From Exiguobacterium aurantiacum DSM 6208 (GTDB lineage: Bacteria > Bacillota > Bacilli > Exiguobacteriales > Exiguobacteriaceae): a stretch of DNA of 64,000 nucleotides. Shown here in pieces: positions 52,222 to 63,100 of this stretch. Under the pieces are notes generated by a model. The model saw only the letters and a program-made list of their open reading frames with translations, did no database searches and was not told the origin of the DNA. Made by a program: the position numbers and the translations under genes. The stretch covers positions 2,237,001 through 2,301,000 of the forward strand of contig NZ_JNIQ01000001.1 of assembly GCF_000702585.1 (NCBI RefSeq). The letters are read 5' to 3'. Numbering within the stretch: position 1 is the stretch's first letter; each line of letters starts with the position of its first letter.

Positions 52222-54369
52222 TTAGTTCGACGGGGACTCGAGTCTCACTTTCAACGTCGCCCCGGTTTTGACTGGCTTGTCCTTCCCGATCGACTGGGAA
52301 GTGACAAAGCCGGTCCCGTCTATTTCTAAATTCAATTGGTACAAGGTTGCCAAACGTTTCACGTCTCGAAGCGACCACCCGGACAAGTTCGGCATTGCGA
52401 ACGTGTCTCCGGTTTTTAATAGCAGCCGTTCGCCGACGACGTACGATTGCCCTTCGACCGGACTTTGGGCGGACACCGCCTCTCCACCACCGAGTAAAAT
52501 CGGGGCGAAGGAGGCCGCCTTCGCTTTCGTGACCGCCTCGTCACGACCGAGGTCGAGGTAGGACTCCGTCGTCTTCGTTGACGCGTCGACCGCCTTCTCT
52601 TGCTTCTCAGGTTCGACGCTCCGGTAACGGAGCGCCACATCCATCACATCCTTGAATAACGGTGCCATGATGCGCGGTCCCGTCGTCGACGAGTCGCTGT
52701 TCGGACGGTCGACGGCGATATACATGACGAGCTCCGGGTCGTCTTCCGGTGCCATGGCGACGAACGAATGGATGTACTGACCGCTCAAATATTTACCGTT
52801 CTCAGCGATTTGGGCCGTCCCCGTCTTCCCGATGACCCGATAATTCTCAAGGGCGTACAGTTGACCGGTACCGAGGTCGCTGTTGACGACCCCGTCGAGT
52901 GCCTCACGCGTCAATTGGGCCGCTTCAGCCGTGATCGGCTGCCCGACGACTTTCGGATTCGTCGTCCGAATCGTCTCACCGGTCTCCCGGTTGACGACTT
53001 TTTTAATGACGTGCGGTTGCTTCATCGTCCCATCGGTCGCGATGGCTGACGTCGCTTGCAAGATTTGCATCGGTGTCACCGCGGTCGATTGGCCCCAGGC
53101 TGTGATGAGCACGTTGAGCGGGCTTTCAAAGTCGTATTGACTGTTGACCTCACCCGGCAAATCAACACCGGTGCGCTGGTCGAATTTAAAAGCGTTGAAA
53201 TAGTCTTCATACCGGCTCAAGCCAAGACGTTCATTAGCCATGATGGAGAACGCCACGTTTGACGAGTGCCAGACGCCTTCTACCATAGGAATCGTACCCC
53301 ATCCGGTAATGTTGTAATCATTAAACGTCGTCCGTCCATATGTATAGGAACCAGACTTGTACAGTTCGTTCGGATCGAACACGCCTTCGTTGATGGCCGC
53401 GGCGAGTGTGAAGATCTTCATCGTCGACCCCGGCTCGAATCGAGACGAGACGGAGAAGTTGCTGTACGACGTGATCTCGCGTGTGTTCGGGTCAAATGAC
53501 GGCCGATCCGACAGTGCCACGATTTCTCCCGTCTTCGGGTCCATGATGATCGCCGTCGCATTTTTTGGCGCATACTCTTCGTACATCTCGTCCATCTTCG
53601 TATCGAGCAGCTGTTGAATGCGATGATCGATCGTCAACTGGACGTCCGCCCCGTCTTCCGGCTCGATGCGCAACTGCTCATCACTCGCGATGAGCGGACG
53701 GCCGGCAAGATCTTTCTCGAACCGGTTCAAGCCGTACGATTCACTTAAAATATCGTTCAACGACTTCTCGATCCCAAGTTCTCCGACGAGTTCGATGCGT
53801 CCGTTTTGGTCAATCTTTTGGGCATAGCCGATGACGCTTGAGGCGAACACTTTATTCGGATAATACCGTTTCGGCTCTTCGACGAACGTGATCCCCGGAA
53901 TTTCGAACGACTCAATCTCTTCTTTTTGTTCGACCGTCAAGTCACGTCCGGGAACACCGAACTCAATTTGACCCCGTTCGACGTTCTGTTCGAGCCGTTT
54001 TAACACATCAGCCTCGTTCATCGGGATGACGGTCGCGAGCTCGCGTGCCGCTTCCGGAAATTCTTCCGGTAACAACGTCTTCCCTTCGACCCGCTCACCT
54101 CCGAGCTTTAAGACGGCGACGACCCGATACGACGGAATATTGATGGCAATCGGTTGACCGAAACGGTCAAAGATCTCACCACGCTCCGCTTTCAGCGTAC
54201 TGACCGCCTTCCACCGTTCCTCTTCGGCGAAAGCGAGCATGTTCTCTCCTTTGTACGTCTGGAAGACAGATAGATAAAAAAACCAACCGACAAAAAATAA
54301 AAAGAGCGGTGTGAAGCAAACAATCGCCACCCACGCCACTCTTTTTTTACTCTGTTGTAGAGAGCTCAT
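52222..54369 (-). CDS. pbpB: Class B penicillin-binding protein for septal wall synthesis (PBP2B/FtsI type) with PASTA domains
   Basis: This monofunctional transpeptidase cross-links septal peptidoglycan. Order: short cytoplasmic part, membrane helix at about 10-32, dimerisation domain, transpeptidase domain with GSTMKIF (catalytic Ser), SSN and KTGTAQ, and two C-terminal PASTA repeats (from about residue 580). Length 715. Between ftsL and murF, this is the division-specific enzyme; a spoVD-like second copy is absent here, which fits a non-sporulating cell. Start overlaps the ftsL stop (TGATG). Confidence 0.95.
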   Translation of the reverse strand: MSSLQQSKKRVAWVAIVCFTPLFLFFVGWFFYLSVFQTYKGENMLAFAEEERWKAVSTLKAERGEIFDRFGQPIAINIPSYRVVAVLKLGGERVEGKTLLPEEFPEAARELATVIPMNEADVLKRLEQNVERGQIEFGVPGRDLTVEQKEEIESFEIPGITFVEEPKRYYPNKVFASSVIGYAQKIDQNGRIELVGELGIEKSLNDILSESYGLNRFEKDLAGRPLIASDEQLRIEPEDGADVQLTIDHRIQQLLDTKMDEMYEEYAPKNATAIIMDPKTGEIVALSDRPSFDPNTREITSYSNFSVSSRFEPGSTMKIFTLAAAINEGVFDPNELYKSGSYTYGRTTFNDYNITGWGTIPMVEGVWHSSNVAFSIMANERLGLSRYEDYFNAFKFDQRTGVDLPGEVNSQYDFESPLNVLITAWGQSTAVTPMQILQATSAIATDGTMKQPHVIKKVVNRETGETIRTTNPKVVGQPITAEAAQLTREALDGVVNSDLGTGQLYALENYRVIGKTGTAQIAENGKYLSGQYIHSFVAMAPEDDPELVMYIAVDRPNSDSSTTGPRIMAPLFKDVMDVALRYRSVEPEKQEKAVDASTKTTESYLDLGRDEAVTKAKAASFAPILLGGGEAVSAQSPVEGQSYVVGERLLLKTGDTFAMPNLSGWSLRDVKRLATLYQLNLEIDGTGFVTSQSIGKDKPVKTGATLKVRLESPSN

Positions 54370-54731
54370 CAGTCAATCACCTTGACGTTCTTCTCATTGA
54401 ACTGCATTCCGAGCTTTTCAGCTATCGCATAGATTCTCTCTGGCGAGCTAAGTTGGGCAATCTCATACTTCAGTTCTTCGTTCTCTTTGGCAATCGTGTT
54501 CGTCTCTTGAGTAATCAAGGCCGTATCACGCATGATGTTGTACGCTTCATTATGTTTCGACACCGTGATGCCACCGAACAAGACGACAGAAGCGATCATC
54601 GTCGGGTACAGGATGGATTCGAACAAAGTCAACGTACGTCGTTTTGGAGCAGGTATCGGTCGTTCTTGCGGAATCGGATTTCGATTCGGTGAAACGTGAG
54701 GCTGCAGAGCCTTGCGGGCAGCTTCTGGCAT
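54369..54731 (-). CDS. ftsL: Cell division protein FtsL
   Basis: FtsL is a small bitopic divisome protein that activates the FtsW-PBP2B pair with DivIB and DivIC. The 120-residue product has a proline- and arginine-rich cytoplasmic start (residues 1-35), one membrane helix (about 40-58), and a leucine-zipper coiled coil (about 65-95) ending with ERIYAIAEKLGM, which is typical. Recognition rests on structure and position between rsmH and pbpB. Confidence 0.9.
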   Translation of the reverse strand: MPEAARKALQPHVSPNRNPIPQERPIPAPKRRTLTLFESILYPTMIASVVLFGGITVSKHNEAYNIMRDTALITQETNTIAKENEELKYEIAQLSSPERIYAIAEKLGMQFNEKNVKVID

Positions 54732-54754
54732 CAGGTATCCCTCCTACGTACAGT

Positions 54755-55687
54755 CTATTTTTGTTTTTCGGCGACCCGAAGCTTCGCTGAACGGGCGCGT
54801 CGATTGTCTTCAAGCTCATCGCCGCCGGCCGTGATCGGCTTTCGGGTGATGAGCTTCAATTCTGGCTCAAACTCTTTCGGAATGACCGGCAACCCTGGCG
54901 GAAGCGGCGGGTGCTGGCTTTTATCTTTAAATACTTGTTTACAGATCCGGTCTTCTAACGAGTGGAACGTGATGACACAGATGCGGCCGTTGATGGCGAG
55001 CATGTCGATCGCATCTTGGACAGCGCGGTCGAACACGTTCAATTCATCATTGACCGCGATGCGGATCGCTTGGAACGTCCGTTTGGCGGGATGCCCGCCT
55101 TTACGTCGGGCCGGTGCCGGGATCGCATCTTTGATCAAGTCGACGAGTTCAAACGTCGTCTCGATCGGCTTTTCGGCACGGGCTTTCTCGATTTTACGGG
55201 CGATTTGCTTCGAGAACTTCTCTTCCCCGTATGTAAAGAAGATGCGGGCCAAGTCCCCGAACGCCCATTCATTGACGACGTGATAGGCCGAAAATGGGTT
55301 TGATCGGTCCATGCGCATGTCAAGTGGGGCATCGTAATTGTAGCTAAATCCACGTTCCGCCTCATCAAGTTGCGGTGACGAGACACCGAGGTCGAACAAG
55401 ACACCATCGACTTGTGCGACACCACGAGCATGCAGCTCGTCTTTCAAGTGGACGAAGTTGCTCTTTATGAACGTAACCCGGTCCTCATATGGAGCCAAGC
55501 GCTCTTTCGCGTGCGCGAGGGCGACGTCATCTTGGTCGAAGGCGTATAGATGGCCTGTCGTCAATCGTTTGACAATCTCTTCACTGTGACCGGCTCCTCC
55601 TAACGTGCAATCGACATAAATCCCGTCCGGTTTGATGTTCAACCCTTCGATGGACTCCATTTTTAAAACCGTTTCATGCTCAAACAT
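54755..55687 (-). CDS. rsmH: 16S rRNA N4-cytosine-1402 methyltransferase RsmH
   Basis: RsmH (MraW) methylates N4 of C1402 in the 30S decoding centre. The SAM motif [38 protein letters not shown] core and [12 protein letters not shown] are diagnostic. Length 310. It is the first dcw gene here; mraZ, which usually precedes it, is not present in the 167-bp upstream gap. A good promoter lies 38-67 bp upstream. Confidence 0.97.
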   Translation of the reverse strand: MFEHETVLKMESIEGLNIKPDGIYVDCTLGGAGHSEEIVKRLTTGHLYAFDQDDVALAHAKERLAPYEDRVTFIKSNFVHLKDELHARGVAQVDGVLFDLGVSSPQLDEAERGFSYNYDAPLDMRMDRSNPFSAYHVVNEWAFGDLARIFFTYGEEKFSKQIARKIEKARAEKPIETTFELVDLIKDAIPAPARRKGGHPAKRTFQAIRIAVNDELNVFDRAVQDAIDMLAINGRICVITFHSLEDRICKQVFKDKSQHPPLPPGLPVIPKEFEPELKLITRKPITAGGDELEDNRRARSAKLRVAEKQK

Positions 55688-55724
55688 ACAAAAACCCTCT
55701 CACCCTACATTTTTCAACTGTTTT

Positions 55725-55754
55725 ATTACACTTACTTTATCATAAAAATGTCAA
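55725..55754 (-). promoter_or_regulatory. Promoter of the dcw cluster (rsmH-ftsL-pbpB)
   Basis: Minus strand TTGACA, 18 bp, TGTAAT: a full -35 and five of six for the -10. No MraZ-type GTGGG repeat boxes are visible around it. Confidence 0.75.
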
Positions 55755-55801
55755 GCTCCGCATTCGTTTTTAGCGAAAATAGGAAACAAAAAGGTAACAA
55801 A

Positions 55802-55832
55802 CAAAAAAGATTCCCCGTTCGCCCGGGGAACC
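55802..55832 (-). terminator. Rho-independent terminator after bshC
   Basis: Minus strand GGTTCCCCG and CGGGGAATC make an 8-9 bp stem around a 6-base loop, followed by TTTTTTG. Confidence 0.9.
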
Positions 55833-55854
55833 GTCCGAAACACCTGTAATTATT

Positions 55855-57411
55855 TTACAATTTAACTAAGCATCGCTCTGCTTCCGTCCGCTCATAGGCG
55901 TCAGACAAGCGCGTGAACAAGTCAAGACCGTGCCGGTTCAACAACGGCACCATCGACCAAATCCGCTCTTGCGGCGCCCCCATCGGCAACAGACGCGTCG
56001 ACAGATGGATCCGACGCCGATTCAACCGATACTGTTCCCGCTTCGCCTCGGCCCGCATTTCGTCCGCCAAACGTTCGAGGGCGTGGAGCGCACTCGACCC
56101 GAAGCGCTGACCTCGCCGGCTCGCCTCTTCGCTGACGGCGGAAGACAGCGCCCGATAAGCGTACAAACTTTCATCGAACGCCTCATCATCGAACGCATGG
56201 TCCGGGAGCGGATTCGTCAAATATTCGTCGAGCGACACACCTTCTTGCGCCAGCTTTTTCTCGTCATTCGCCGAGATGAGCACCGCTCCGAGACGAGGGA
56301 CGAGGAGCGGCATCTTCCAGCCGAACGTGTGAAACAGCGGTCTCAGTTGAAGCCAATACGCAATCTCACCAGGACCGGAGACATATGCGAGCGTCGGGAA
56401 CAAATGGTCTTGCATGAGCGGACGGGAGACGACGTTGTTCGAGAAACGCTCCGGATGGGCATCGATCTCCGAAAGCAACTCAGCTTCTGAGAAGTGATGA
56501 CCCCGTTTCGTCGTGAATGCGTCCCCTTCTTTCGTGAGCAGTTCGCGCGTCCCGTCATGATAGAATACGTGGGCCGCTTCGCGATTGAGCTCGACGTCAG
56601 GCATTCCGTCCTTATGCGCGTCCGCGAACGCCGCATGCAGCCGGTCGTGTTCGACGATCAACCGTTTGAACGCATCACGCCCGAGGGCACGTACATCCGG
56701 TTGGTGCGGGTCGAACAGAAGAAAGTCTTCTCCGATGAAGCGCCGCATCATCTTGCCGAAAAATTGAGCGAACGACTTCGAGCGTTGTAACAGCTCGACG
56801 AGTTCATGGTACAGCGACGACGTATGCTCCGTTTCCGCCTCGGCGACAAGCATGCGTTGCAACATTTGGACGAGTTCGATTTTCAACCGTTCGAACTCGA
56901 GCTCCCCGACGGACGCTTTTCCGGCGAGCGGGATGGCCGAGAGCGCCTCTTTACGAAACTGCCGGGATAGCGGCTGAGGGATGAGGACGTGATTGATTTC
57001 GGCATAATCATGGTCTTCCGTCGCCATCCAAAAGATTGGCAAGACGGGCTTGCCGAGCGACGCTTCTGCTTGTTTTGCCCGCTTCAACACGGTCAACAGC
57101 TTGTACACCGCAAACAGCGGTCCCCCGAACACACCGACTTGCTGCCCGGTCACGATTGTGTACGCCTCACCCGACGCGAGCGCGTCTAGCTTTCGGTCGA
57201 GCGTTTCCGACAATGGACCGTAAGCAGCTTGTTGGTCACGTAAAATCGCCGCGAGCGACTCCAAATGCGGATATGTACGTCCGTCCAGCTCCTCGGCTCG
57301 CAGTCTCAACTCGCCCATTCCTTTATAATCAAGCCAATCCGTATACCCGTCCTCGATTTGAAGCATCGGAGACGACGGGGCATACATGGCGTCAAGCGGC
57401 TCTATCCTCAC
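55855..57411 (-). CDS. bshC: Bacillithiol biosynthesis cysteine-adding enzyme BshC
   Basis: BshC adds cysteine to GlcN-malate to finish bacillithiol, the main low-molecular-weight thiol of Bacillales. The 518-residue protein shows the family's VTGQQVGVFGGPLFAVYK core segment, FWMATEDHDYAEIN and the C-terminal coiled-coil part (about residues 395-460). The start is GTG at 57411 with AAAGGAAG at 9 bp. Other bacillithiol genes are not in the window. It lies beside panE, as in Bacillus. Confidence 0.94.
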   Translation of the reverse strand: MRIEPLDAMYAPSSPMLQIEDGYTDWLDYKGMGELRLRAEELDGRTYPHLESLAAILRDQQAAYGPLSETLDRKLDALASGEAYTIVTGQQVGVFGGPLFAVYKLLTVLKRAKQAEASLGKPVLPIFWMATEDHDYAEINHVLIPQPLSRQFRKEALSAIPLAGKASVGELEFERLKIELVQMLQRMLVAEAETEHTSSLYHELVELLQRSKSFAQFFGKMMRRFIGEDFLLFDPHQPDVRALGRDAFKRLIVEHDRLHAAFADAHKDGMPDVELNREAAHVFYHDGTRELLTKEGDAFTTKRGHHFSEAELLSEIDAHPERFSNNVVSRPLMQDHLFPTLAYVSGPGEIAYWLQLRPLFHTFGWKMPLLVPRLGAVLISANDEKKLAQEGVSLDEYLTNPLPDHAFDDEAFDESLYAYRALSSAVSEEASRRGQRFGSSALHALERLADEMRAEAKREQYRLNRRRIHLSTRLLPMGAPQERIWSMVPLLNRHGLDLFTRLSDAYERTEAERCLVKL

Positions 57412-57435
57412 GTATAACGACTTCCTTTCGATCGA

Positions 57436-57795
57436 TCAATGAATCATGTGTTTGGCAATGCCAATCGCAAACAAGATGGCGTGGGCCGGAACGAGAAACA
57501 AAAACAACAATCGCCAACCGTGCACGAACATCTTCGTGAACACGACTTCCTCGTGGCGGACGCGTTGCCAAATCGCATTGATTGGAAAAATAGCGCAACA
57601 AACGGCGAGCAAGAGCCAAGCGACATTCGTCTCGACAATCGACTCCAACAAAACCGCACACGCATAAAACCAAAGCACGACGCCGGCATCGCACACCAGC
57701 TTGAACGTATTGACCGACTTCGGCATAATTTTTCTAAGTGTCATATACACCATAAACCAAATGACGAGTGGAAATGAAACGATATACACTAACAC
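57436..57795 (-). CDS. DUF3397 family membrane protein
   Basis: A 119-residue protein with four predicted membrane helices (for example LVYIVSFPLVIWFMVYMTL). It matches the small DUF3397 proteins found between panE and bshC in many Bacillales. Its function is unknown. The start is GTG at 57795, overlapping the panE stop by 7 bp, with AGGAG upstream, so it is coupled to panE. Confidence 0.8.
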   Translation of the reverse strand: MLVYIVSFPLVIWFMVYMTLRKIMPKSVNTFKLVCDAGVVLWFYACAVLLESIVETNVAWLLLAVCCAIFPINAIWQRVRHEEVVFTKMFVHGWRLLFLFLVPAHAILFAIGIAKHMIH

Positions 57796-58628
57796 GATGC
57801 GCTCGCTCCTAAAATTAGTTTTTGCATGAGCGGGATGACGGTCAGTTCAACGCCGCGATCCTCGGCTCGCTTCAACAGCGGCGTCAAAATGGCGTCGACT
57901 TCGGTCGGGCGTCCCGCCTCCACGTCCCGGAGCATCGATGAACGGTTGTTCGCCGTCTTCTCGATGATCGACTCGATATATGTATATGGTACGGTCTCGT
58001 CGAACAACGACGTCAATTCCTTATAGATCGCGAGTGCGACGTCTCGGCACGGCGGTTGCCCGACCACACCGTTTGGCATACGGCAAAGCGCCGTGATCGG
58101 GTTGATGATCGCGTTCGCGAACAGTTTTTCGATGACGACATGCGTGATATCCGCTTCCCATACGACGTGCAGCGGCGAGTCGACGAACGAGATGGCCGAC
58201 ATGTCCGTCAGCCCACCGATGCGGACGCGGCCGAGACCGCTATGATGAATCCGGTTCCCGTCACGGGTCACGCCGTGCTCGATGACCCCGAGATGAAACC
58301 CGCGTTCAAGCGCATAGTCGAGATGGCTGATGCCGTTCGAGCAGATGAATACGGGCACGTTTCCGCTAAGTCGCACGGTCGCCGCCTCGACTTGATGCGC
58401 TTTCGTCGTCACGAAAAAGACGTCAGCTTCCGTCTCGTCAAGAGTACGTACCGGTTTGAGAATCACGTCAACCGTCCCGTTCGTCATTCCGTCCCGTTCA
58501 ATCGTCACAACGCTCGGTTCCTCGACCCGGCCGTACAGCGTGACCGTATAGTCTTTCGCGAGTAACGACGCCATCAGCATCCCGACGGCCCCGTTCCCGA
58601 TAATCCCAATCCGTTCGATCGGTTGCAT
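57789..58628 (-). CDS. 2-dehydropantoate 2-reductase (PanE-like)
   Basis: The predicted reaction is NADPH-dependent reduction of ketopantoate to pantoate for pantothenate and CoA synthesis. The N-terminal Rossmann motif IGIIGNGAVGMLMA and the C-terminal ApbA domain with the catalytic Lys in VIEKLFANAIINPITAL are present. Start ATG 58628 has AAGGAGG at 7 bp (279 residues). Bacillus carries the equivalent ylbQ here; distant paralogues exist, so the substrate is likely but not certain. Confidence 0.87.
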   Translation of the reverse strand: MQPIERIGIIGNGAVGMLMASLLAKDYTVTLYGRVEEPSVVTIERDGMTNGTVDVILKPVRTLDETEADVFFVTTKAHQVEAATVRLSGNVPVFICSNGISHLDYALERGFHLGVIEHGVTRDGNRIHHSGLGRVRIGGLTDMSAISFVDSPLHVVWEADITHVVIEKLFANAIINPITALCRMPNGVVGQPPCRDVALAIYKELTSLFDETVPYTYIESIIEKTANNRSSMLRDVEAGRPTEVDAILTPLLKRAEDRGVELTVIPLMQKLILGASASC

Positions 58629-58688
58629 GCGCAACCCTCCTTCTCCATTGTCCAATAAAAATTTTACCATACTCCGATTCGATGACCA

Positions 58689-58725
58689 TAAAAAAAAGAA
58701 GCGTTCTCCAGGGAGAGCGCTTCTT
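58689..58725 (-). terminator. Rho-independent terminator after rpmF
   Basis: Minus strand AAGAAGCGCTCTC and GAGAACGCTTCTT form a long stem (one mismatch) followed by TTTTTT. It separates rpmF from panE. Confidence 0.92.
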
Positions 58726-58731
58726 CCAGCA

Positions 58732-58905
58732 TTATTTGCTTGTAACTTCTTTACCGTTGTAATGTCCGCAAGATTTGCAAACACGGTGTGAAAGTTTCAT
58801 GTCGCCACAGTTCGGGCACTCGTTCATACCAGGTACGTTGAGTTTGAAGTGAGTACGACGAAGACGTTTGCGAGTTTTCGACGTTCTACGGAATGGTACT
58901 GCCAT
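58732..58905 (-). CDS. rpmF: 50S ribosomal protein L32 (bL32, zinc-binding form)
   Basis: bL32 is a small large-subunit protein. The 57-residue product [20 protein letters not shown]... carries four zinc cysteines (CPNC and CKSC), the C-plus form. ATG 58905 has AAGGAGGTGG upstream. It is paired with yceD, the most common arrangement in bacteria. Confidence 0.97.
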   Translation of the reverse strand: MAVPFRRTSKTRKRLRRTHFKLNVPGMNECPNCGDMKLSHRVCKSCGHYNGKEVTSK

Positions 58906-58927
58906 CGTTGTCCACCTCCTTGAAAAG

Positions 58928-59455
58928 TTAGCCGTTCTCGTCCTCTTTTTTCGAGAACAAGTCGGCGAGTCCCGCGAGGCGCGGGTCAATTTTTGGTTGG
59001 TCGTCCAGCTGATCCTCTACGAGGGCCCAGCCTTCCCCTTCAACCTGAGTTTTGTCTGTTTCGTTCCCGAAAACTTGCATCGGGACGTCTAACATGATGA
59101 GCTCACGTACGATCGGTCGCAGATCAATCGTATTTCCCTCTGGCAAATTGACGTCATCGAATTGCTCCGTGTAACGCCCGTTCTCCAAAAAGAAAGGCTC
59201 GAGCGATTCAATATCGAATTCATACATGACATCGTCTAACGTACGCGCATCTGGCAACGTCAGGTCACCTTGAATCTTCAAATTGAATGTAACTTGATTA
59301 GATGTGAACGACGCATCCCCGTGCACATGCACTGGGCGAATCGAACGGATATCCGGATGGAGCTGAATCAGCTCCGGAAGTTCAACCGTCTCATCAACGG
59401 AAAAACTGTCACCTTGGTTTCGAAGCTTAAGTAGCTGTGCAATAGACCATTTCAT
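58928..59455 (-). CDS. YceD family protein (DUF177)
   Basis: The 175-residue protein belongs to the DUF177/YceD family, which acts in 23S rRNA and ribosome accumulation in plants and bacteria; the biochemical role is not settled. The conserved [16 protein letters not shown] and C-terminal [11 protein letters not shown] motifs are seen. Start ATG 59455 has GAGGTG at 6 bp; the longer frame begins at the promoter's -35. It is transcribed with rpmF from a consensus promoter. Confidence 0.92.
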   Translation of the reverse strand: MKWSIAQLLKLRNQGDSFSVDETVELPELIQLHPDIRSIRPVHVHGDASFTSNQVTFNLKIQGDLTLPDARTLDDVMYEFDIESLEPFFLENGRYTEQFDDVNLPEGNTIDLRPIVRELIMLDVPMQVFGNETDKTQVEGEGWALVEDQLDDQPKIDPRLAGLADLFSKKEDENG

Positions 59456-59483
59456 CCGAATCACCTCAATTGCAACAATATGA

Positions 59484-59512
59484 ATTATAGATAGGCCAAC
59501 TTGTTTTGTCAA
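59484..59512 (-). promoter_or_regulatory. Consensus promoter for yceD-rpmF
   Basis: Minus strand TTGACA, 17 bp, TATAAT: a perfect SigA-type consensus. The start of transcription would be about 20 bp before the yceD ATG. Confidence 0.93.
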
Positions 59513-59612
59513 TGTTTTTTCTTTACACTAAAAGCAGTTGACGACGGCGCTTTGTCAAAGCGTACTTATCCATCTTACACCAATCCAATCGACAATGCAA
59601 AGGAGTAATTTC

Positions 59613-60721
59613 ATGCAAAAGACGGCCATCATCGCAGAGTACAATCCATTCCATAACGGGCACCTCTTCCAAGCAAAAACCGCTCGCCTTGAAACAGGGG
59701 CTGAAGCCGTCATCGCGGTGATGAGCGGACAGTTCACCCAACGCGGGGAACCGGCCGCTTTCGACAAATGGAGCCGGGCAAGGGCCGCCGTCGAGACGGG
59801 GGCGATCGACCTCGTCATCGAATTGCCGACCCGGTACGGCGTCCAACGTGCCGACCGGTTCGCAAGTGCTGCTGTCGCCATCGCCGAACGCGTCGGCTGT
59901 CAAACGTTGTCGTTCGGGAGCGAGAGCGGTGACGCCACGGCCATCTGCCAGGCCGCAAGCGCCGACGTCGAGTCGACTCCGGCCTATCGACAGGCGTTTC
60001 AAGAGGCGCTTCAAAGCGGAAAATCACCCGCGAAAGCTTCAAGTGAGGCGTTTTCCGCCCTCTATCCCGCTTTTGACTTGACACTCCCTAACAATATTTT
60101 AGCGTATCATTACGCCAAAGCAGCCCGCACGATTCAGCTCCATACGGTCGAGCGGCTCGGGGCAGGTTATCACGATACCGGCCTAGCGGACATCATGTCG
60201 GCGACGGGCGTCCGTGCCCATTATCTTGAGGAAGGTATCGTCCGTGCCGTCCCTCTGGCGACACGTGCCTTGTTCCGTCAACGTACGATGGCCCACTGGT
60301 CAACGTATTGGCCGGTGCTCCAATACAAGCTGCGGACGACACCCCAGCCGGTGCTTGACGAGCTTGTCGGCATCGACGCCTCCTTGTCCCCTCGTTTGAT
60401 CGAGGCCGGGATTGAACCGTCGTTTGAGCGGGCGCTCGAGAAGTTGCAGACGCGACGTTACACCCGGACCGCCATCCAACGGGCGCTCGTCTCGGTGCTG
60501 ATCCACTTTCAGCGCTCCGAGTTGCCAGATCGGTTCGATGACGTCCCTTACGTCCGTCCGCTCGCGTTCAACGGCGTCGGCCGGCTCGTATTAAAAGATA
60601 TAAAAAAAACGGTACCGCTTCTCAGCAAGTACCATCCCGACCTCGCATTCGAGGCGCGCGTCACCGAGGCGTACCGACTCCCTCTCGGTGACGAATCGCT
60701 CCGCGAACACGTCCAAACGCC

Positions 60722-60743
<22 letters not shown>
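59613..60743 (+). CDS. tmcAL: tRNA(Met) cytidine acetate ligase TmcAL (YlbM)
   Basis: TmcAL uses acetate and ATP to form N4-acetylcytidine at the wobble position of elongator tRNA-Met. The 376-residue protein has the nucleotidyltransferase start IIAEYNPFHNGHLFQ, with the HxGH motif, and SGQFTQRGEPA. Start ATG 59613 has AAAGGAGT at 7 bp. It is on the plus strand, convergent with the next gene, and their 3' ends overlap by 22 bp. A palindrome CGCTTTG-T-CAAAGCG at 59548-59562 lies upstream; a TTGTCA-17-TAAAAG pair nearby could be its promoter. Confidence 0.94.
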
Positions 60744-62214
<1,471 letters not shown>

Positions 62215-62781
62215 TCACCCCTCAGTCGACGCGTACTCATAGAAACTGATCGTGATTACGTCAGAGTAGCGCTGCACTTTTATTTTTTCAAGTCGGCCGA
62301 CGCGCTCAGGCAGCTCGGCCTCACTTCCATGCTCACAGACGACGACACCATTCTCGGTCAACAGCCGATTCATCTCGATCGTACGCAAGAACGTCTCATG
62401 CTCTTCGGCGTGGTAGGGAGGATCCATGAAGATCAGTTTGAAGACGCGCCCTGACCCGACAAGTTGTTCGAGCACACTTTTCGCATCTTGCCGATAGACC
62501 GTCGCCTGTTGCTCGTACCGTGTGACGCGCAGGTTCTCTTGAATCGTCTGGATGGCCTTCGTTTGTTTATCGACGAATACGGCATGGTCACACCCGCGCG
62601 AGAGCGCTTCAATCCCGAGTCCGCCGCTCCCCGCATATAAATCGAGCGCCTCCCCGCCTGCAAAATAAGGTCCGATAATATTAAATAATGATTCTTTCAC
62701 TTTATCCGTCGTCGGCCGTGTCGCCGACCCGGGTACGGCTTTCAACCGCGTCCCTTTACGTTCTCCTGAAATGACTCGCAT
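62215..62781 (-). CDS. rsmD: 16S rRNA guanine-966 N2-methyltransferase RsmD
   Basis: RsmD methylates G966 of 16S rRNA. The 188-residue protein starts MRVISGERKGTRLKAVPG, with DLYAGSGGLGIEALSRG for SAM binding and the catalytic FMDPPYH. GGAGGAG precedes the ATG. Confidence 0.96.
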   Translation of the reverse strand: MRVISGERKGTRLKAVPGSATRPTTDKVKESLFNIIGPYFAGGEALDLYAGSGGLGIEALSRGCDHAVFVDKQTKAIQTIQENLRVTRYEQQATVYRQDAKSVLEQLVGSGRVFKLIFMDPPYHAEEHETFLRTIEMNRLLTENGVVVCEHGSEAELPERVGRLEKIKVQRYSDVITISFYEYASTEG

Positions 62782-62797
62782 CCTTCTTCTCCTCCAC

Positions 62798-62835
62798 CAG
62801 AAAAGATGAAGGCGTCACCACCTTCATCTTTTCTG
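62798..62835 (-). terminator. Long inverted repeat/terminator after ylbG
   Basis: CAGAAAAGATGAAGG and CCTTCATCTTTTCTG form a 15-bp perfect stem with an 8-base loop, directly after the ylbG stop codon. The T-rich right arm can serve as the terminator tail. Confidence 0.75.
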
Positions 62836-62836
62836 T

Positions 62837-63100
62837 TTATTTCTGTTTCGGCGCATACGTCTCGGCGATGAACGGGCGTTCGCTCCGTACGACAGACTCG
62901 ACGAACGGCAACGAACTGATCGTCTCGACGGTCGTCTCGTGACCTTCTAAGTCCGTATATAAAAAGGCGTACTTCTCTCGTTTCGAGACGTAATATAAAT
63001 TCGCGTAACGTCGCAACGCTTTCACTTGTTTGAGCGATTGAACGTAAACGACCAGTCCGATCCGGCCCTTTAACTCGAATGATTCAGACAGCACATCCAC
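62837..63100 (-). CDS. YlbG family protein (DUF2129)
   Basis: An 87-residue DUF2129 protein of unknown function. Family motifs GLVVYVQSLKQVKALRRYAN and YYVSKREKYAFLY are clear. I choose GTG 63100, which has GGAGG 8-11 bp upstream within the end of ylbF; the two genes overlap by 17 bp. GTG 63094 is an alternative. The longer in-frame extension is ylbF sequence read in another frame. Confidence 0.85.
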   Translation of the reverse strand: MDVLSESFELKGRIGLVVYVQSLKQVKALRRYANLYYVSKREKYAFLYTDLEGHETTVETISSLPFVESVVRSERPFIAETYAPKQK

